A DNA stretch of 64,000 bases, taken from NCBI RefSeq assembly GCF_949769225.1, contig NZ_CATKPB010000001.1; one strand, 5' to 3'. A program made the position numbers and the translations under genes. Numbering within the stretch: position 1 is the first letter of the stretch; each line of letters begins with the position of its first letter. The notes below the pieces were generated by a model. It was not told the DNA's origin, did not search any database, and saw only the letters and a list, made by a program, of their open reading frames with translations. Shown in pieces: positions 42,649-52,854 of the stretch. Source of the stretch: Peptoniphilus_A genitalis. GTDB lineage: Bacteria; Bacillota; Clostridia; Tissierellales; Peptoniphilaceae.

Positions 42649-42753
42649 TAAAATTTTTATAATGTGGAAATAGCTTTTAAATTTTAAACTTTTATCAACT
42701 AAATGTTTTTTAGATCTTAACAAATTTTCTATTGCTACTTTCTACAAAGAACT

Positions 42754-45273
42754 TTATTCATCCTTCTTCTTTGCTGCCAAGCTATCCACCATGAAGATGG
42801 CAATCATTGTGTAAAGAAGCCAGGACTTCTTTGGGTAGGAAAGATAAATTGGCTCCCAGATTGGCTTGAACTTTTCCTTGTAAGCTCTAAGACCTTCGAA
42901 GGAGTAGAACTTGTAGCCAAACTTATAAACCAAGTAAGCAATCTTTTCTTCCACAAAGCTGTTGCTGTTGATGCCGACATTGGAGAGTGGTGCCATGCCC
43001 ATTGCAAAATATTTTTTTCCCTTGTCCTTAAAGTAGAGGAAGAGATTTAAAAATAAATATTCCATAATACTGTTGGGAGTTCCCTCTCTGTAATACCTCA
43101 TGAGGTCAATGGTTGCCCAAGTATCTCCAGGGTTGGGCATAATATTTGCAAAGGCAAGAATTTTTCCATCTTCATCTTTTACTATTGCCATGTCGCAAAC
43201 TCCCAGGTAGTCCCTGTCGAAATAGCCAAGAGAAAATCCCTTTTCCCTTCTTCCTCCAAGCCAGTCATTGGAAATTTCTTCAAGAGTATCTAAGAAGTCC
43301 TTGTCAAAGGGACCGCTTACAACTTCAAAGCTGTAAGAGTTCTTTTCAAATTTTGACATTACATTTCTTTGTGACTTGTGGTCACGACCCTCTAGGCTAA
43401 ATTCTTCTAGGTCAATGGATGCTGTCTCGCCAAACTTTATAAAGGAGAAGCCAAAATCATGGAGCTTAATAGTTTCTTCTTCGCCAACTTCATAAAAAAT
43501 TGCCTTGTAACCATAGAGGTCTGCATCCTTTACAAATTTTTCAAGGAGCTTCTTGTAGTCCTCTTCCTTGCCAAAGGGTGACCCCATTACAATGACCCTG
43601 TCCCAGTAGGTGTAAATGGACATGCCACAAGTTGCTTGACCTTCCTCTTCATAATAATAAATTTCCTTGTCACCAACTAGGGCAAGGGGAGCTTCTGGTC
43701 CAGACTGGTAGTCTGATAAGATCTTCATGACCTTGTCCCTATCTAGTTCTTCGCCTAACTTAATTTTTTCTCCCTTTAAATATCCTATCAAGACCTTCAT
43801 TATACAAATCAAAATCAAGAAGAAGAAGAAAAAGTTGAGGAAAGACCTTTCAAAGGGAATCAAGAGAAAGTCCTTATAGTTAAGAGGAGTGAGCCTGTAG
43901 TTTAAAGCCATAAAATAAATTGTAACAAGAGAGATGAAGACAAGGACAAGAATGTCCAAGGTTAGGGCCTCTGGCGAGTAAACAAATTGCTCTCTTGTTG
44001 CCACCTCTTTAGTTTTCACTCCTAGGTAAATTAATATTAAGATGTAGAAAATTTCAATTAAGCCAAAGCCTGAAAAGATTGAATAAACTAAGGCCAAACT
44101 TAAAATGATTAAGCTTAAGCTTCCTGCCCTCTTCAGTCTTTCCCTCTTGGCTCGTCCCAAAATAATAAAGGCAAGTCCAAAGATTATGCTTGGAAATTGG
44201 TAAAGCAAGTTGGCATTTATAGGAGAAAAATTCTTGAGCCAATGAAACTTTGATAACTCGTCGGGGATTGTAGATGAAAAAATCATAAAGGCCCCGCCTA
44301 GGTAAAGCATAAGTGAAAAGATATCAAGACCCAGAGATTTTATAATTCTCGAGGGAATCTTGTCATTCTTCTCATCAAAGATAGATCCCAAGTCATGAAC
44401 AAAAAATACTGCCCCAAGCATAAAGGGAAGGATGTAGTAAAAGAGTCTATACAAGAGTAGCCAAGATAAAATCAAGTCTGTCTCAATCCCAAAGGACTTT
44501 AAGGCTCCCAAGACAACAAGTTCAAAGGATCCGAGTCCACCTGGTATAAAGGAAGCAAGTCCAAGAATACATCCAATCGCAAAAATTCCTATGACCTTAA
44601 ATAGGCTTAGTCTTACCCCAAGAAAAGTTCCAATAATATAGAAGAAAAGACTTGCACAGGACCATTCCATAAGGGAAACCAAGGACACGTCTCTTGCGTA
44701 TTTTTTGGAAATTGAAAAATCGCCATCATTTTTAAATTTTGAAACAAAAAATAAAACTGGATAGTAGAGGATTGCTCCAAAAAGCCAAGGGCTATAGTGG
44801 AGGAGGACTTCCTCTCCTGATACAAGAGTATAAACAAGGGACAAGAGTGCCAAGCTTGATAGTCCTACTATGTCAAAAAGAAGAGACTTAACTAAAAACT
44901 TTAAAAGGTTTTTGTCCTCCTTGCCTTGTCCATAGTACCTTATCCTTAAACCAAGATTTATAACTCCACCAAATCCTATTAGGTTGTTAAAGGAGTTAAC
45001 TGTAATGGACCTCTTGATTATGTAGGATTTTTTTCTGTCAAGGTCCAAGAAGTCACTTAACAAGATGTCGTAAAATATCATGGGAGAGAAGGCAAGAAAA
45101 CCCAAGACTCCCATGGCAAAAACTTTTACCAAAGAAAGTTGATGAAAGATTGCTGAAATTTCTTCTAGGGAAATCTCCTTCCTTAGCTTTGTAAATTCAA
45201 GGACAACAAGTAAGATGACTCCACCTAGGAAGATGGGCCTTATCCAGGACAATATTTTTTTTAAATTTTTCAT
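42754..45273 (-). CDS. mprF: bifunctional phosphatidylglycerol lysyltransferase/flippase MprF
   Basis: 839 residues, the full MprF length. About 14 N-terminal membrane helices (about 10-490) with the flippase signature FIPGGLGSFE (about 242-251), then a cytosolic GNAT-like aminoacyl-transferase domain (about 500-820) ending near FSFEGLRAYKEKFKPIWEP. Transfers lysine (or alanine) from aminoacyl-tRNA to phosphatidylglycerol and flips the product outward, lowering negative surface charge and sensitivity to cationic peptides. The start overlaps the stop of an alpha/beta hydrolase by 4 nt; such hydrolases sometimes act on aminoacyl-lipids. Confidence 0.93.
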   Translation of the reverse strand: MKNLKKILSWIRPIFLGGVILLVVLEFTKLRKEISLEEISAIFHQLSLVKVFAMGVLGFLAFSPMIFYDILLSDFLDLDRKKSYIIKRSITVNSFNNLIGFGGVINLGLRIRYYGQGKEDKNLLKFLVKSLLFDIVGLSSLALLSLVYTLVSGEEVLLHYSPWLFGAILYYPVLFFVSKFKNDGDFSISKKYARDVSLVSLMEWSCASLFFYIIGTFLGVRLSLFKVIGIFAIGCILGLASFIPGGLGSFELVVLGALKSFGIETDLILSWLLLYRLFYYILPFMLGAVFFVHDLGSIFDEKNDKIPSRIIKSLGLDIFSLMLYLGGAFMIFSSTIPDELSKFHWLKNFSPINANLLYQFPSIIFGLAFIILGRAKRERLKRAGSLSLIILSLALVYSIFSGFGLIEIFYILILIYLGVKTKEVATREQFVYSPEALTLDILVLVFISLVTIYFMALNYRLTPLNYKDFLLIPFERSFLNFFFFFLILICIMKVLIGYLKGEKIKLGEELDRDKVMKILSDYQSGPEAPLALVGDKEIYYYEEEGQATCGMSIYTYWDRVIVMGSPFGKEEDYKKLLEKFVKDADLYGYKAIFYEVGEEETIKLHDFGFSFIKFGETASIDLEEFSLEGRDHKSQRNVMSKFEKNSYSFEVVSGPFDKDFLDTLEEISNDWLGGRREKGFSLGYFDRDYLGVCDMAIVKDEDGKILAFANIMPNPGDTWATIDLMRYYREGTPNSIMEYLFLNLFLYFKDKGKKYFAMGMAPLSNVGINSNSFVEEKIAYLVYKFGYKFYSFEGLRAYKEKFKPIWEPIYLSYPKKSWLLYTMIAIFMVDSLAAKKKDE

Positions 45274-45986
45274 TTCTTAACCTCTTTTTTTAGAAAATCA
45301 AGGACCACCCTGTTGTATTCCTTGGGGTTTGACCTAGCAACCTTGTGGCCGTGATTTTTTATAATGTATAACTTAGATTTTTTTATTTTTTTAGCAATTT
45401 TATAAAAGTTTTCAAGATAAATTAGGTCCCTTTCTCCAGCCAAAATTAAAACTGGAAAGTCAAACTTCTTGTAGTCTGAGTCCTTTATCTTTAACTTATT
45501 AAAATTTAGTGAATAGACAGAGGAATAATATTCAAGACTTATAAAGATCTTGGATAAAAATAATAGGTTGTAGTAAAAAATATAGGATAAAAGCCTTGGA
45601 ATTAATTTTACTTGAGAAAATTCTTTGTTGGGAGAATTTAAAATAAGTCTTTTCACCCTATTTGGAAAATTCTTGGCAAAGGTTAGGGCAAGATTTGCTC
45701 CATCAGAAAAGCCAAGCAGGTTTATCTTATCTATTTTTAAAAAGTCCAAGACATCTAGGACATCAAGAGATAGGTCCTCCATGTTTAAGTCCTTGGACCT
45801 GTCGCTCTTTCCGTGACCTCTGGTGTCCATGGCTATGACCCTGTACAATTTTTTAAATTCCTTTATTTGCTTTTCAAAAAAATTGGAATCGTCGCCGTTG
45901 CCGTGAAGGAGAAGAAGGTCCTCGCCCTCTCCAAGAATTTTTACATAAATCCTCGCGCCGTCGCGAACTCTAATAAATTTTTCCAT
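45270..45986 (-). CDS. alpha/beta-fold hydrolase
   Basis: 238 residues. Oxyanion loop LLLHGNGDD (25-33), nucleophile elbow GFSDG with Ser94, acid Asp187 in AGERD and a histidine near 212-214 (NHGHK) form a complete triad. No signal peptide. First gene of the operon with mprF, overlapping it by 4 nt, which suggests a link to lipid aminoacylation, for example hydrolysis of aminoacyl-lipids, but the substrate cannot be read. Preceded by AGGTGAT. Confidence 0.8.
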   Translation of the reverse strand: MEKFIRVRDGARIYVKILGEGEDLLLLHGNGDDSNFFEKQIKEFKKLYRVIAMDTRGHGKSDRSKDLNMEDLSLDVLDVLDFLKIDKINLLGFSDGANLALTFAKNFPNRVKRLILNSPNKEFSQVKLIPRLLSYIFYYNLLFLSKIFISLEYYSSVYSLNFNKLKIKDSDYKKFDFPVLILAGERDLIYLENFYKIAKKIKKSKLYIIKNHGHKVARSNPKEYNRVVLDFLKKEVKK

Positions 45987-46127
45987 ACCATCACCTGAGT
46001 ATCCCTCTCTACTTGACCTATTGTACCACTATTTTCTTATTTTTTCTTAAGATTAGCTTATATTCTATTAGTCATATGGAATCAAATTATAAATATCTAA
46101 ATATTTTTTAAGATGCTTTTATATTTA

Positions 46128-46156
46128 TTGCTTGCAAAAAATAATTTTGCTAAAAT
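46128..46156 (+). promoter_or_regulatory. promoter of the SLH surface protein gene
   Basis: TTGCTT (46128-46133), 17-nt spacer, TAAAAT (46151-46156) preceded by TGc. A short dyad GATAA-TAT-TTATC (46164-46176) lies in the early transcript. Confidence 0.6.
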
Positions 46157-46193
46157 ATCTATCGATAATATTTATCAATTTAAGGAGGACACA

Positions 46194-49100
46194 ATGATAA
46201 AAAAAACATCTGTGATTTTTATCTTGTGCTTAACACTTTTATTCAATTCAATAAGTGTATTTGCACAAGCTACAAATGACAAAAAAGTAAGTTTAAAACT
46301 AGAAAAGACGTCTGATAAATATATGGAATTTTCCATTGAGCCAAAGGAGACCATAAATAAAATTTCAGGTGTAAAGACAGACACAATATTTACTCATGAA
46401 AAAATGAATAAGGCTAGCTTTGGATGGGTTAGCGGTAAAAAAGGATATTCCATTGAAAAAGGAAAACTTTACATAGAGCCTATTAAGAACAAGCACACAA
46501 TAACTCTTAATCTAAATGACGGAAGTGATCTTCATTTTATCCTAAAGGATGGTAAATGCGAAAGTATAGACTTAGCACATCCACCAAAGGGAAAGATTCA
46601 CTTAAAGTTAGAGGGCTATTTTGAGGGTGCTCTTGTGGGACAAAGAAAGTATGATGCAGTAAGTGCATCAACTGGAGCTGCAAGTGACAACAAGAACTCC
46701 GACATAAAAGTATATGGTCAAATAACTGAAGAAAATGAAGCTCCTAATCCAAAAGCTTGGAAAGAGCTTTCTAAATCTGATATAGAAGTTGATAAAGGAT
46801 TAACGAAAATAACTTTAGACCCTAAGTCTGGAATGAAAGCTAACTTTAACGCTCTAGACTCTTCAATTACTCTAGCAGGTGAACCAAAAAATGTTGGCGA
46901 CTATCCTGTGAAGGTTGAACTAGTTGATATATATGGCAGAAGGGCAACTAGTAATGCCGCCTGGTTCTCTGTTTCTGATATAGAATCGACTTACCTCGAC
47001 AAGGTTATGAAGGATGTAAATACAAAGCTTAAAACGACTCAAAATAACAAGGTATTATTTAATCAAGAACCTTGGTATATTGGTTATTTCAATGAAAACA
47101 ATAGGGGAGCTAATCAATCCTTTACTGTTCCCAAGAATATAAATCTATGGCAAGGATCTCATGAAAGTGGAACCTATGGACAATTAGGATTGATTTTGCC
47201 AATAAGTGAAAATCCAGATAAAAATAAATTCCAATATAGACCTGATGAAGAAAGAATCCCAATTCAAAATTTCGTCCTAGAAGAAGGAACTAATCTTACA
47301 CTTGTAAATATGAAGGTCTTCTCTGGAGTAAATATAATAGTTAAAAAAGGGGCTACCCTAAATGTTCATGATTCATCAATTTATGGAAGAATAACAGTTG
47401 ATGGCGGTAGGCTTAGGATAAACTACGATCCTAAGGGAACTTTTCAAGGTGAGTTTGGAAAGTCTTCAGGTGCAAAAGTTGTTTCTGGATCATCTATCCA
47501 AGGACAAATTATCCTAAATGATGGAGCGGTTTTGGAAAGCTCTTATATTTATTCAAATACAAATAATTTGACAGATGCCAATAAGGCTATAAAAAATACA
47601 AGACCTGTTGTCCTTGTTAAGGGTAAGGCCTTTATAAAGGGAAATGTTTTTGTAAAAGGAGATGAATCTCCAACAGGAAGTGAAGCAAATGGCTTGCCTT
47701 ATAGGGGTCAAACTGGTATGGAAATTGATGGTGGATCTCTTACTGTCTTAAAGGATTCAAATCTTTATGTATATGGTGGTGGAACTGCTGCAACTACATC
47801 TCGTGGTGGTAATGCTCTTATTCTTAAAAATAAGGGTAAAGTTCTAGGCGACGGAGGTCTTGCCCTTATGGGTGGAACTGGTCAAACTGGAGTAGGCGGA
47901 TATGCGGCCTATGGAGATGGAATCATATCAACAAAGTCTGCTTACCTAAGAGCTGGTAATGGTAGCATTGAAACTCCTGCCAAGCAAGGTAATATTGATA
48001 TAACAAAAAATGTTATTGGAAGTGTCCATAATGGTAAAAATGGAACTGGAAGAGTAGCAGAAGAATATCCAGAGTTCTGGGGACACAGTTCTGTTCCTAA
48101 GATGTTAGACGATGAAAAAATTGGGAAGACTCTTATCAACCCTAATGGTAAAGATAAGGTTGAGGGTGAAACTCCACCTGTTTTTGAAGACAAAAAACCA
48201 GGCAAATTCCTAAAAAGAGTTGAACTTGTTACAAATTCTTTCCACAACAAATCAACACAAATCAATAATAGAAGTGAGGACTCCAAGGCTTGGCTAGAAA
48301 AATTAGCTAAGGGCGAGGGAGAGGTTAAACTTGGGGAGGAAAAATTAAATCTTGTTCAAAATGAAGTTCTTGGACAAAAGGGCTATAAGGTTGAAGGTGA
48401 TTTCCTTTATGTTTATGGAATTAAGATTGGTGATACAGTTAATATAAACGTCCCTGGTTATATTCCAATAATTTTAGATGCAATTGCAAATTCAAATCCT
48501 AACATTGCATATATGTTAGTTCTCCATAAGGGAGAAAAGGAAGAAAGACCTTATCTTCCTGAAAAAGAGCTAGATATTTCAGATGAAAGTGTCAATGCTG
48601 CAAAAAATTATATTAATGATATTACAATCAATGAATCTGCCCTAAATCAAGCAGGTGTAAATATCGATAAAAATTCTTCAACTATAAATGCTTTCAAAGA
48701 AGCAATTAAAAAAGCTAAAGAACTTGCTAACAAAGCAAGTCTTAACGATGAAGAAAAGAAGGAACTTGTCTCTTACTTCACTAATAAGTTTGAGGAACAA
48801 ACAAAAAATATTAAGCTAGATATGAATCTAGAAGATGAAAAAGTTATAACTAATAAATATGATAACACTAGGCTCCATGCAAAATTAAATGATGGAAAAG
48901 TAAGTTACTCCTCTCAGTTGCAAAATCTATCCAAGGACTCCTATCCTAAACTTAAAATTTATAGGATTGATAAAAGTTCTTATGAAACAAGGCAAAATTT
49001 AGATGCAACTTCTGGGGCAACTGTGCCAAGCTTTGAAGATAACGTCTTGGATGAAAAATATTATGACATTAAAAAGCTTTTAAATAATAATCAAGACAGG

Positions 49101-52100
49101 ACTTCTGCAACAAATAATAAATACGAAATTGATATTAAAGAAAATGATATAAAAAGAGACTTCCCAGAAGCGAAACTTTTAAAAATTGTTTTCTCTGTAG
49201 AACTTGCTAATGGCATTGAAGCAAAAAGCTCTGACTTTGTATTTCTAAATGACACAAAGCCTGAAGATAAGCCTAGTGAAAATCCATCAACAGAAAATAA
49301 CAATACATCTACTGATAACAATACTTCAATTGTAGAAGAAAAAGATCCTATTAAGGAAGAATCAAATAAAAATATTGCCAAGCCAAAGATAGAATCCACA
49401 GGTCATTACGAATACAGGCTAACAAAAAATTATTCGCCAACAAAAGTTAAGCATACTAAAAAGACTTCTCAAAAATCTTTTATAGCTGGCTATCCTAATG
49501 GATTATTTAAACCAGACAGTTCTGTCACAAGAGCTGAAGCTGCTCAAATGCTTTGGGTCTTAGAAAATGCCACTGCATCAAACTTAAAAGCAGACTTTAA
49601 AGACGCAAAAGACTCTTGGTACAACCAAGCTCTCAACTATACAATATCTAAGGGAATGTTGCTTGCTAAGGATGGTAATATTAGGCCTGATGTCCCTATG
49701 ACTAGGGGAGAATTTGTTAGAATGTTATATCCCCTTCTAGCAGATAAGTCAGGTGGACCAAGATTTAATGATATTGCTGGTCATGAGTTTGAAGCCGCAA
49801 TATTAAGAGCTAGCTCCAACGGAATAATAAAGGGCTATCCAGATGGAAGCTTTAAACCTGATGGAAAAGTCACAAGAGCAGAAACAGTTACTATGTTTAA
49901 CAAATTATCTAATAGATATTTGACATTAGATGACCTAAAGAAAAATGCTTCTAAAATAAAAAAATTTTCTGATGTTCAAAAATCTCATTGGGCTTACTTG
50001 CAAATTATGTCATCTGTAAACTACCCTATCATAAATGAAGTTACAGAAACTTATTACACTTATAAGGATGGATATGAAGAATCTTGGGACAAGGTTTGGG
50101 TTGAAAATTCTAATGAAGTTACTGAAGATAAGGACCAAAATAATAAACCAGATTCAAATGCAAAAAAAGATTATATTGAAAGTAAATTAGATGACAAAAC
50201 TTCTAATGTTAATATAGAAGGGAAACTTACGAAAGATGCAAAGCTTGTGGTTGTAGATAAATCCACTACAAAGGATGGTAAGGTTACAATAACAGTTCCT
50301 GAAACAATTTTAAAGGATTATAAAACTTTAAAGCCTGCACAAGACAAGCTTTATGAAATTGTAAAATCCTTTGATATAAAAATACTTGGTGACTATCAAG
50401 GAAAACTTAAAATAAGCTTGCCTGTTGGTGAAGAAAATAATGGAAGAAGGGCTATTATAAAGCACCTTTCAAAGGATGGTTTAAAAACTTATACATCAAC
50501 TGTCGAAAAGGGCAGCGTAAGCTTTGAAGTAGATAGCCTATCACCTTTTGTTGTTATAGTCGAAAAGGATAAAGTTGATAAGGAACTTGTAAATCTAAAG
50601 AAACAACTCCAAGAAAAAATTGATCTTGCAAAGGCAAAAGATGAAACTAAGTTTACAAAAAAATCCTTTGATGCATTGAAAGCCGAGATAGCAAAAGCAG
50701 ACTCCTTAAAAGATTCTAATGATAAGGAAGCCTTAAAAGTGGCCTTAAAAGACTTGCAAAATTCACTTGACTCTTTGATAACAATTGGCGATTCATCAAT
50801 ACTAGAGAAAAAGCTAGAAGAAGCCTTAAAACTAACAAAAGATGAATCTTACACAGAAGATTCAAGGAAAACTTTAGAAAACTTCTTAAATAGATTTGCA
50901 GGATATGACTTCGATAATGCTACAGAAGATGATATTAAGTATGATTTAAAACTAGTTGAAGAAGCAGTTAATAAGCTTGTAAAAAAACCAAGCCAAGTGA
51001 TAGTAGAAGTATTAGTTAATAAGAGTGGCTCTTCAAGTGATAATCTAAAGGGAATTATTGGAAAAACTTTCGCAGATTTGACAAGTGATTCTGGAAGCTA
51101 CAAGATTGAAGATCCAAGTATAAGTGGTAAAGTCTTCCTTGGATGGAAAATAAATGATGACTCAGAAATTTTATCAAGTGATGCCTTAAAATCAAAAGTC
51201 ATTACACAGGATATGGTTAAGGACGGAAGAATAAATATTTCTGCTGAGTTTAAAGATGAAGTTAATCCTTCACAAGAAGACGCTAAAACACCTAAATTTA
51301 TATCATCTCCTAAGAAATATTTCGCACTTGCTATTGACCCTTCTGATGATGATACAATTGCCTGGCTTAATCTTCTAAAGGGCTCTACTGTTAATGTTTC
51401 TAGATATCCAAGTGGAGAAAAACTAAACTCTACCTCACGTTATTCTACAGAAACTGGATACTATGTTTATTCTAAATCTTCTTTAAGCATCAAAAATCTA
51501 AAAGTTGGAGATATAGTTAAGGTAGAAGTTCCTGGCTATAAGGATGTCTTTGTTAGAGCTGAAAAATATAGTTATAGCTACAACTTAGTTCAAATTGAAA
51601 ACCCTGAAAAGAAAGAAGGCTCTGAACCAAAGCCTGCACCTAAAGTTAGTGTAGAAGTGTTGGTTAATAAGGGTGGTTCTTCAAGTGATAATCTAAAGGG
51701 AATTCTTGGAAAAACTTTCGCAGATTTGACAAGTGATTCTGGAAGCTACAAGATTGAAGATCCAAGTATAAGTGGTAAAGTCTTCCTTGGATGGAAAATA
51801 AATGATGGCTCAGAAATTTTATCAAGTGATTCCTTAAAATCAAAAGTCATTACACAGGATATGGTTAAGGACGGAAGAATAAATATTTCTGCTGAGTTTA
51901 AAGATGAAGTTAATCCTTCACAAGAAGACGCTAAAACACCTAAATTTATATCATCTCCTAAGAAATATTTCGCACTTGCTATTGACCCTTCTGATGATGA
52001 TACAATTGCCTGGCTTAATCTTCTAAAGGGCTCTACTGTTAATGTTTCTAGATATCCAAGTGGAGAAAAACTAAACTCTACCTCACGTTATTCTACAGAA

Positions 52101-52637
52101 ACTGGATACTATGTTTATTCTAAATCTTCTTTAAGCATCAAAAATCTAAAAGTTGGAGATATAGTTAAGGTGGAAGTCCCTGGTTATAAGGACGTCTTTG
52201 TTAAGGCTGAAAAATTTGGAAGAAGCTACAACTTAGTTCAAATTGAAAACCCTGAAACTAAAGAAAATAATAATGTACAACCAAGCGAAGGAAAAAATCC
52301 TAAGCCAAACACTCAACTTAAAAAAATTATTTTTGCAGAATCTGAAAATAGAAAGATAAGACTAAAAAAAGATCACCCAGACAATGGTGACTGGCTAAGC
52401 CAAATAGAAGAAAAAGCCATCGTTAAGAAGCTAGAAAATAATACTTTTGTAGATCTAAATAAAAGTGATGTAAGCATCTATAATAAATCCTCTAATAAAT
52501 CTATAACTATTAAAAATTTAAAAGCGGGTGATATTATAAAAATATCACTATATGGTTTTGAAGATATTTATCTAAAGGCTATAAAAAATGGAAGAAGTTA
52601 CACGTTAACTCAAATTGAAAAGCCAACTTCTAACTAA
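46194..52637 (+). CDS. large SLH-domain surface protein with internal repeats
   Basis: 2147 residues from ATG 46194 (AAGGAGG upstream). Signal peptide about 1-25 (cleavage after VFA). A repetitive segment (about 360-610) rich in G, V and N with alternating short strands (LTLVNMKVFSGVNIIVKKGA) looks like a beta-helix. Three SLH domains lie centrally (about 1090-1280; AGYPNGLFKPDSSVTRAEA, KGYPDGSFKPDGKVTRAET), not at an end. Helical FIVAR-like segments follow (about 1460-1600), then two near-identical 200-residue blocks (about 1604-1805 and 1820-2021) and a diverged terminal copy (about 2035-2147). A related module lies near 672-766. SLH domains bind pyruvylated wall polymer. It may be an adhesin or S-layer component; the ligand is unknown. 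Confidence 0.85.
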   Translation: MIKKTSVIFILCLTLLFNSISVFAQATNDKKVSLKLEKTSDKYMEFSIEPKETINKISGVKTDTIFTHEKMNKASFGWVSGKKGYSIEKGKLYIEPIKNKHTITLNLNDGSDLHFILKDGKCESIDLAHPPKGKIHLKLEGYFEGALVGQRKYDAVSASTGAASDNKNSDIKVYGQITEENEAPNPKAWKELSKSDIEVDKGLTKITLDPKSGMKANFNALDSSITLAGEPKNVGDYPVKVELVDIYGRRATSNAAWFSVSDIESTYLDKVMKDVNTKLKTTQNNKVLFNQEPWYIGYFNENNRGANQSFTVPKNINLWQGSHESGTYGQLGLILPISENPDKNKFQYRPDEERIPIQNFVLEEGTNLTLVNMKVFSGVNIIVKKGATLNVHDSSIYGRITVDGGRLRINYDPKGTFQGEFGKSSGAKVVSGSSIQGQIILNDGAVLESSYIYSNTNNLTDANKAIKNTRPVVLVKGKAFIKGNVFVKGDESPTGSEANGLPYRGQTGMEIDGGSLTVLKDSNLYVYGGGTAATTSRGGNALILKNKGKVLGDGGLALMGGTGQTGVGGYAAYGDGIISTKSAYLRAGNGSIETPAKQGNIDITKNVIGSVHNGKNGTGRVAEEYPEFWGHSSVPKMLDDEKIGKTLINPNGKDKVEGETPPVFEDKKPGKFLKRVELVTNSFHNKSTQINNRSEDSKAWLEKLAKGEGEVKLGEEKLNLVQNEVLGQKGYKVEGDFLYVYGIKIGDTVNINVPGYIPIILDAIANSNPNIAYMLVLHKGEKEERPYLPEKELDISDESVNAAKNYINDITINESALNQAGVNIDKNSSTINAFKEAIKKAKELANKASLNDEEKKELVSYFTNKFEEQTKNIKLDMNLEDEKVITNKYDNTRLHAKLNDGKVSYSSQLQNLSKDSYPKLKIYRIDKSSYETRQNLDATSGATVPSFEDNVLDEKYYDIKKLLNNNQDRTSATNNKYEIDIKENDIKRDFPEAKLLKIVFSVELANGIEAKSSDFVFLNDTKPEDKPSENPSTENNNTSTDNNTSIVEEKDPIKEESNKNIAKPKIESTGHYEYRLTKNYSPTKVKHTKKTSQKSFIAGYPNGLFKPDSSVTRAEAAQMLWVLENATASNLKADFKDAKDSWYNQALNYTISKGMLLAKDGNIRPDVPMTRGEFVRMLYPLLADKSGGPRFNDIAGHEFEAAILRASSNGIIKGYPDGSFKPDGKVTRAETVTMFNKLSNRYLTLDDLKKNASKIKKFSDVQKSHWAYLQIMSSVNYPIINEVTETYYTYKDGYEESWDKVWVENSNEVTEDKDQNNKPDSNAKKDYIESKLDDKTSNVNIEGKLTKDAKLVVVDKSTTKDGKVTITVPETILKDYKTLKPAQDKLYEIVKSFDIKILGDYQGKLKISLPVGEENNGRRAIIKHLSKDGLKTYTSTVEKGSVSFEVDSLSPFVVIVEKDKVDKELVNLKKQLQEKIDLAKAKDETKFTKKSFDALKAEIAKADSLKDSNDKEALKVALKDLQNSLDSLITIGDSSILEKKLEEALKLTKDESYTEDSRKTLENFLNRFAGYDFDNATEDDIKYDLKLVEEAVNKLVKKPSQVIVEVLVNKSGSSSDNLKGIIGKTFADLTSDSGSYKIEDPSISGKVFLGWKINDDSEILSSDALKSKVITQDMVKDGRINISAEFKDEVNPSQEDAKTPKFISSPKKYFALAIDPSDDDTIAWLNLLKGSTVNVSRYPSGEKLNSTSRYSTETGYYVYSKSSLSIKNLKVGDIVKVEVPGYKDVFVRAEKYSYSYNLVQIENPEKKEGSEPKPAPKVSVEVLVNKGGSSSDNLKGILGKTFADLTSDSGSYKIEDPSISGKVFLGWKINDGSEILSSDSLKSKVITQDMVKDGRINISAEFKDEVNPSQEDAKTPKFISSPKKYFALAIDPSDDDTIAWLNLLKGSTVNVSRYPSGEKLNSTSRYSTETGYYVYSKSSLSIKNLKVGDIVKVEVPGYKDVFVKAEKFGRSYNLVQIENPETKENNNVQPSEGKNPKPNTQLKKIIFAESENRKIRLKKDHPDNGDWLSQIEEKAIVKKLENNTFVDLNKSDVSIYNKSSNKSITIKNLKAGDIIKISLYGFEDIYLKAIKNGRSYTLTQIEKPTSN
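51003..52257 (+). repeat. 648-bp period tandem duplication inside the SLH gene
   Basis: Copies 51003-51609 and 51651-52257 are offset by 648 bp (216 codons). The stretch from about 51260 to 51520 looks identical to its partner at nucleotide level; the copies differ mainly at both ends. This indicates a recent in-frame duplication or gene conversion. Confidence 0.9.
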
Positions 52638-52660
52638 ATTAAATAATATAATGCATTTTA

Positions 52661-52693
52661 AATAGTGTCAGATAAAACTGGCACTATTTTTTT
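52661..52693 (+). terminator. terminator after SLH gene
   Basis: AATAGTGTCAG / CTGGCACTATT stem with one G-T pair and a T-run. Confidence 0.85.
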
Positions 52694-52728
52694 ATTCATA
52701 CTTTACTAATCCCAATTTTCATGGCAAA

Positions 52729-52756
52729 GAAAAAAGAGCAGGTCTAAGCCTACTCT
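52729..52756 (-). terminator. terminator after M18 gene
   Basis: Minus-strand AGAGTAGG / CCTGCTCT stem with T-run, about 100 nt after the stop. Confidence 0.65.
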
Positions 52757-52854
52757 CTTTCTAAAAAAGTATTTATTTAAATGTGTTGTCGCGATTTTAA
52801 TTTTTTGCTTTCACAAATTTTATTTCTTAAATACTATTTTCTAATGAAAATTTA

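Noticed and set aside
51003..52257. Insertion or mobile element inside the SLH gene
   Set aside because: The repeat is in frame, coding, without inverted ends or transposase; a simple tandem duplication explains it.
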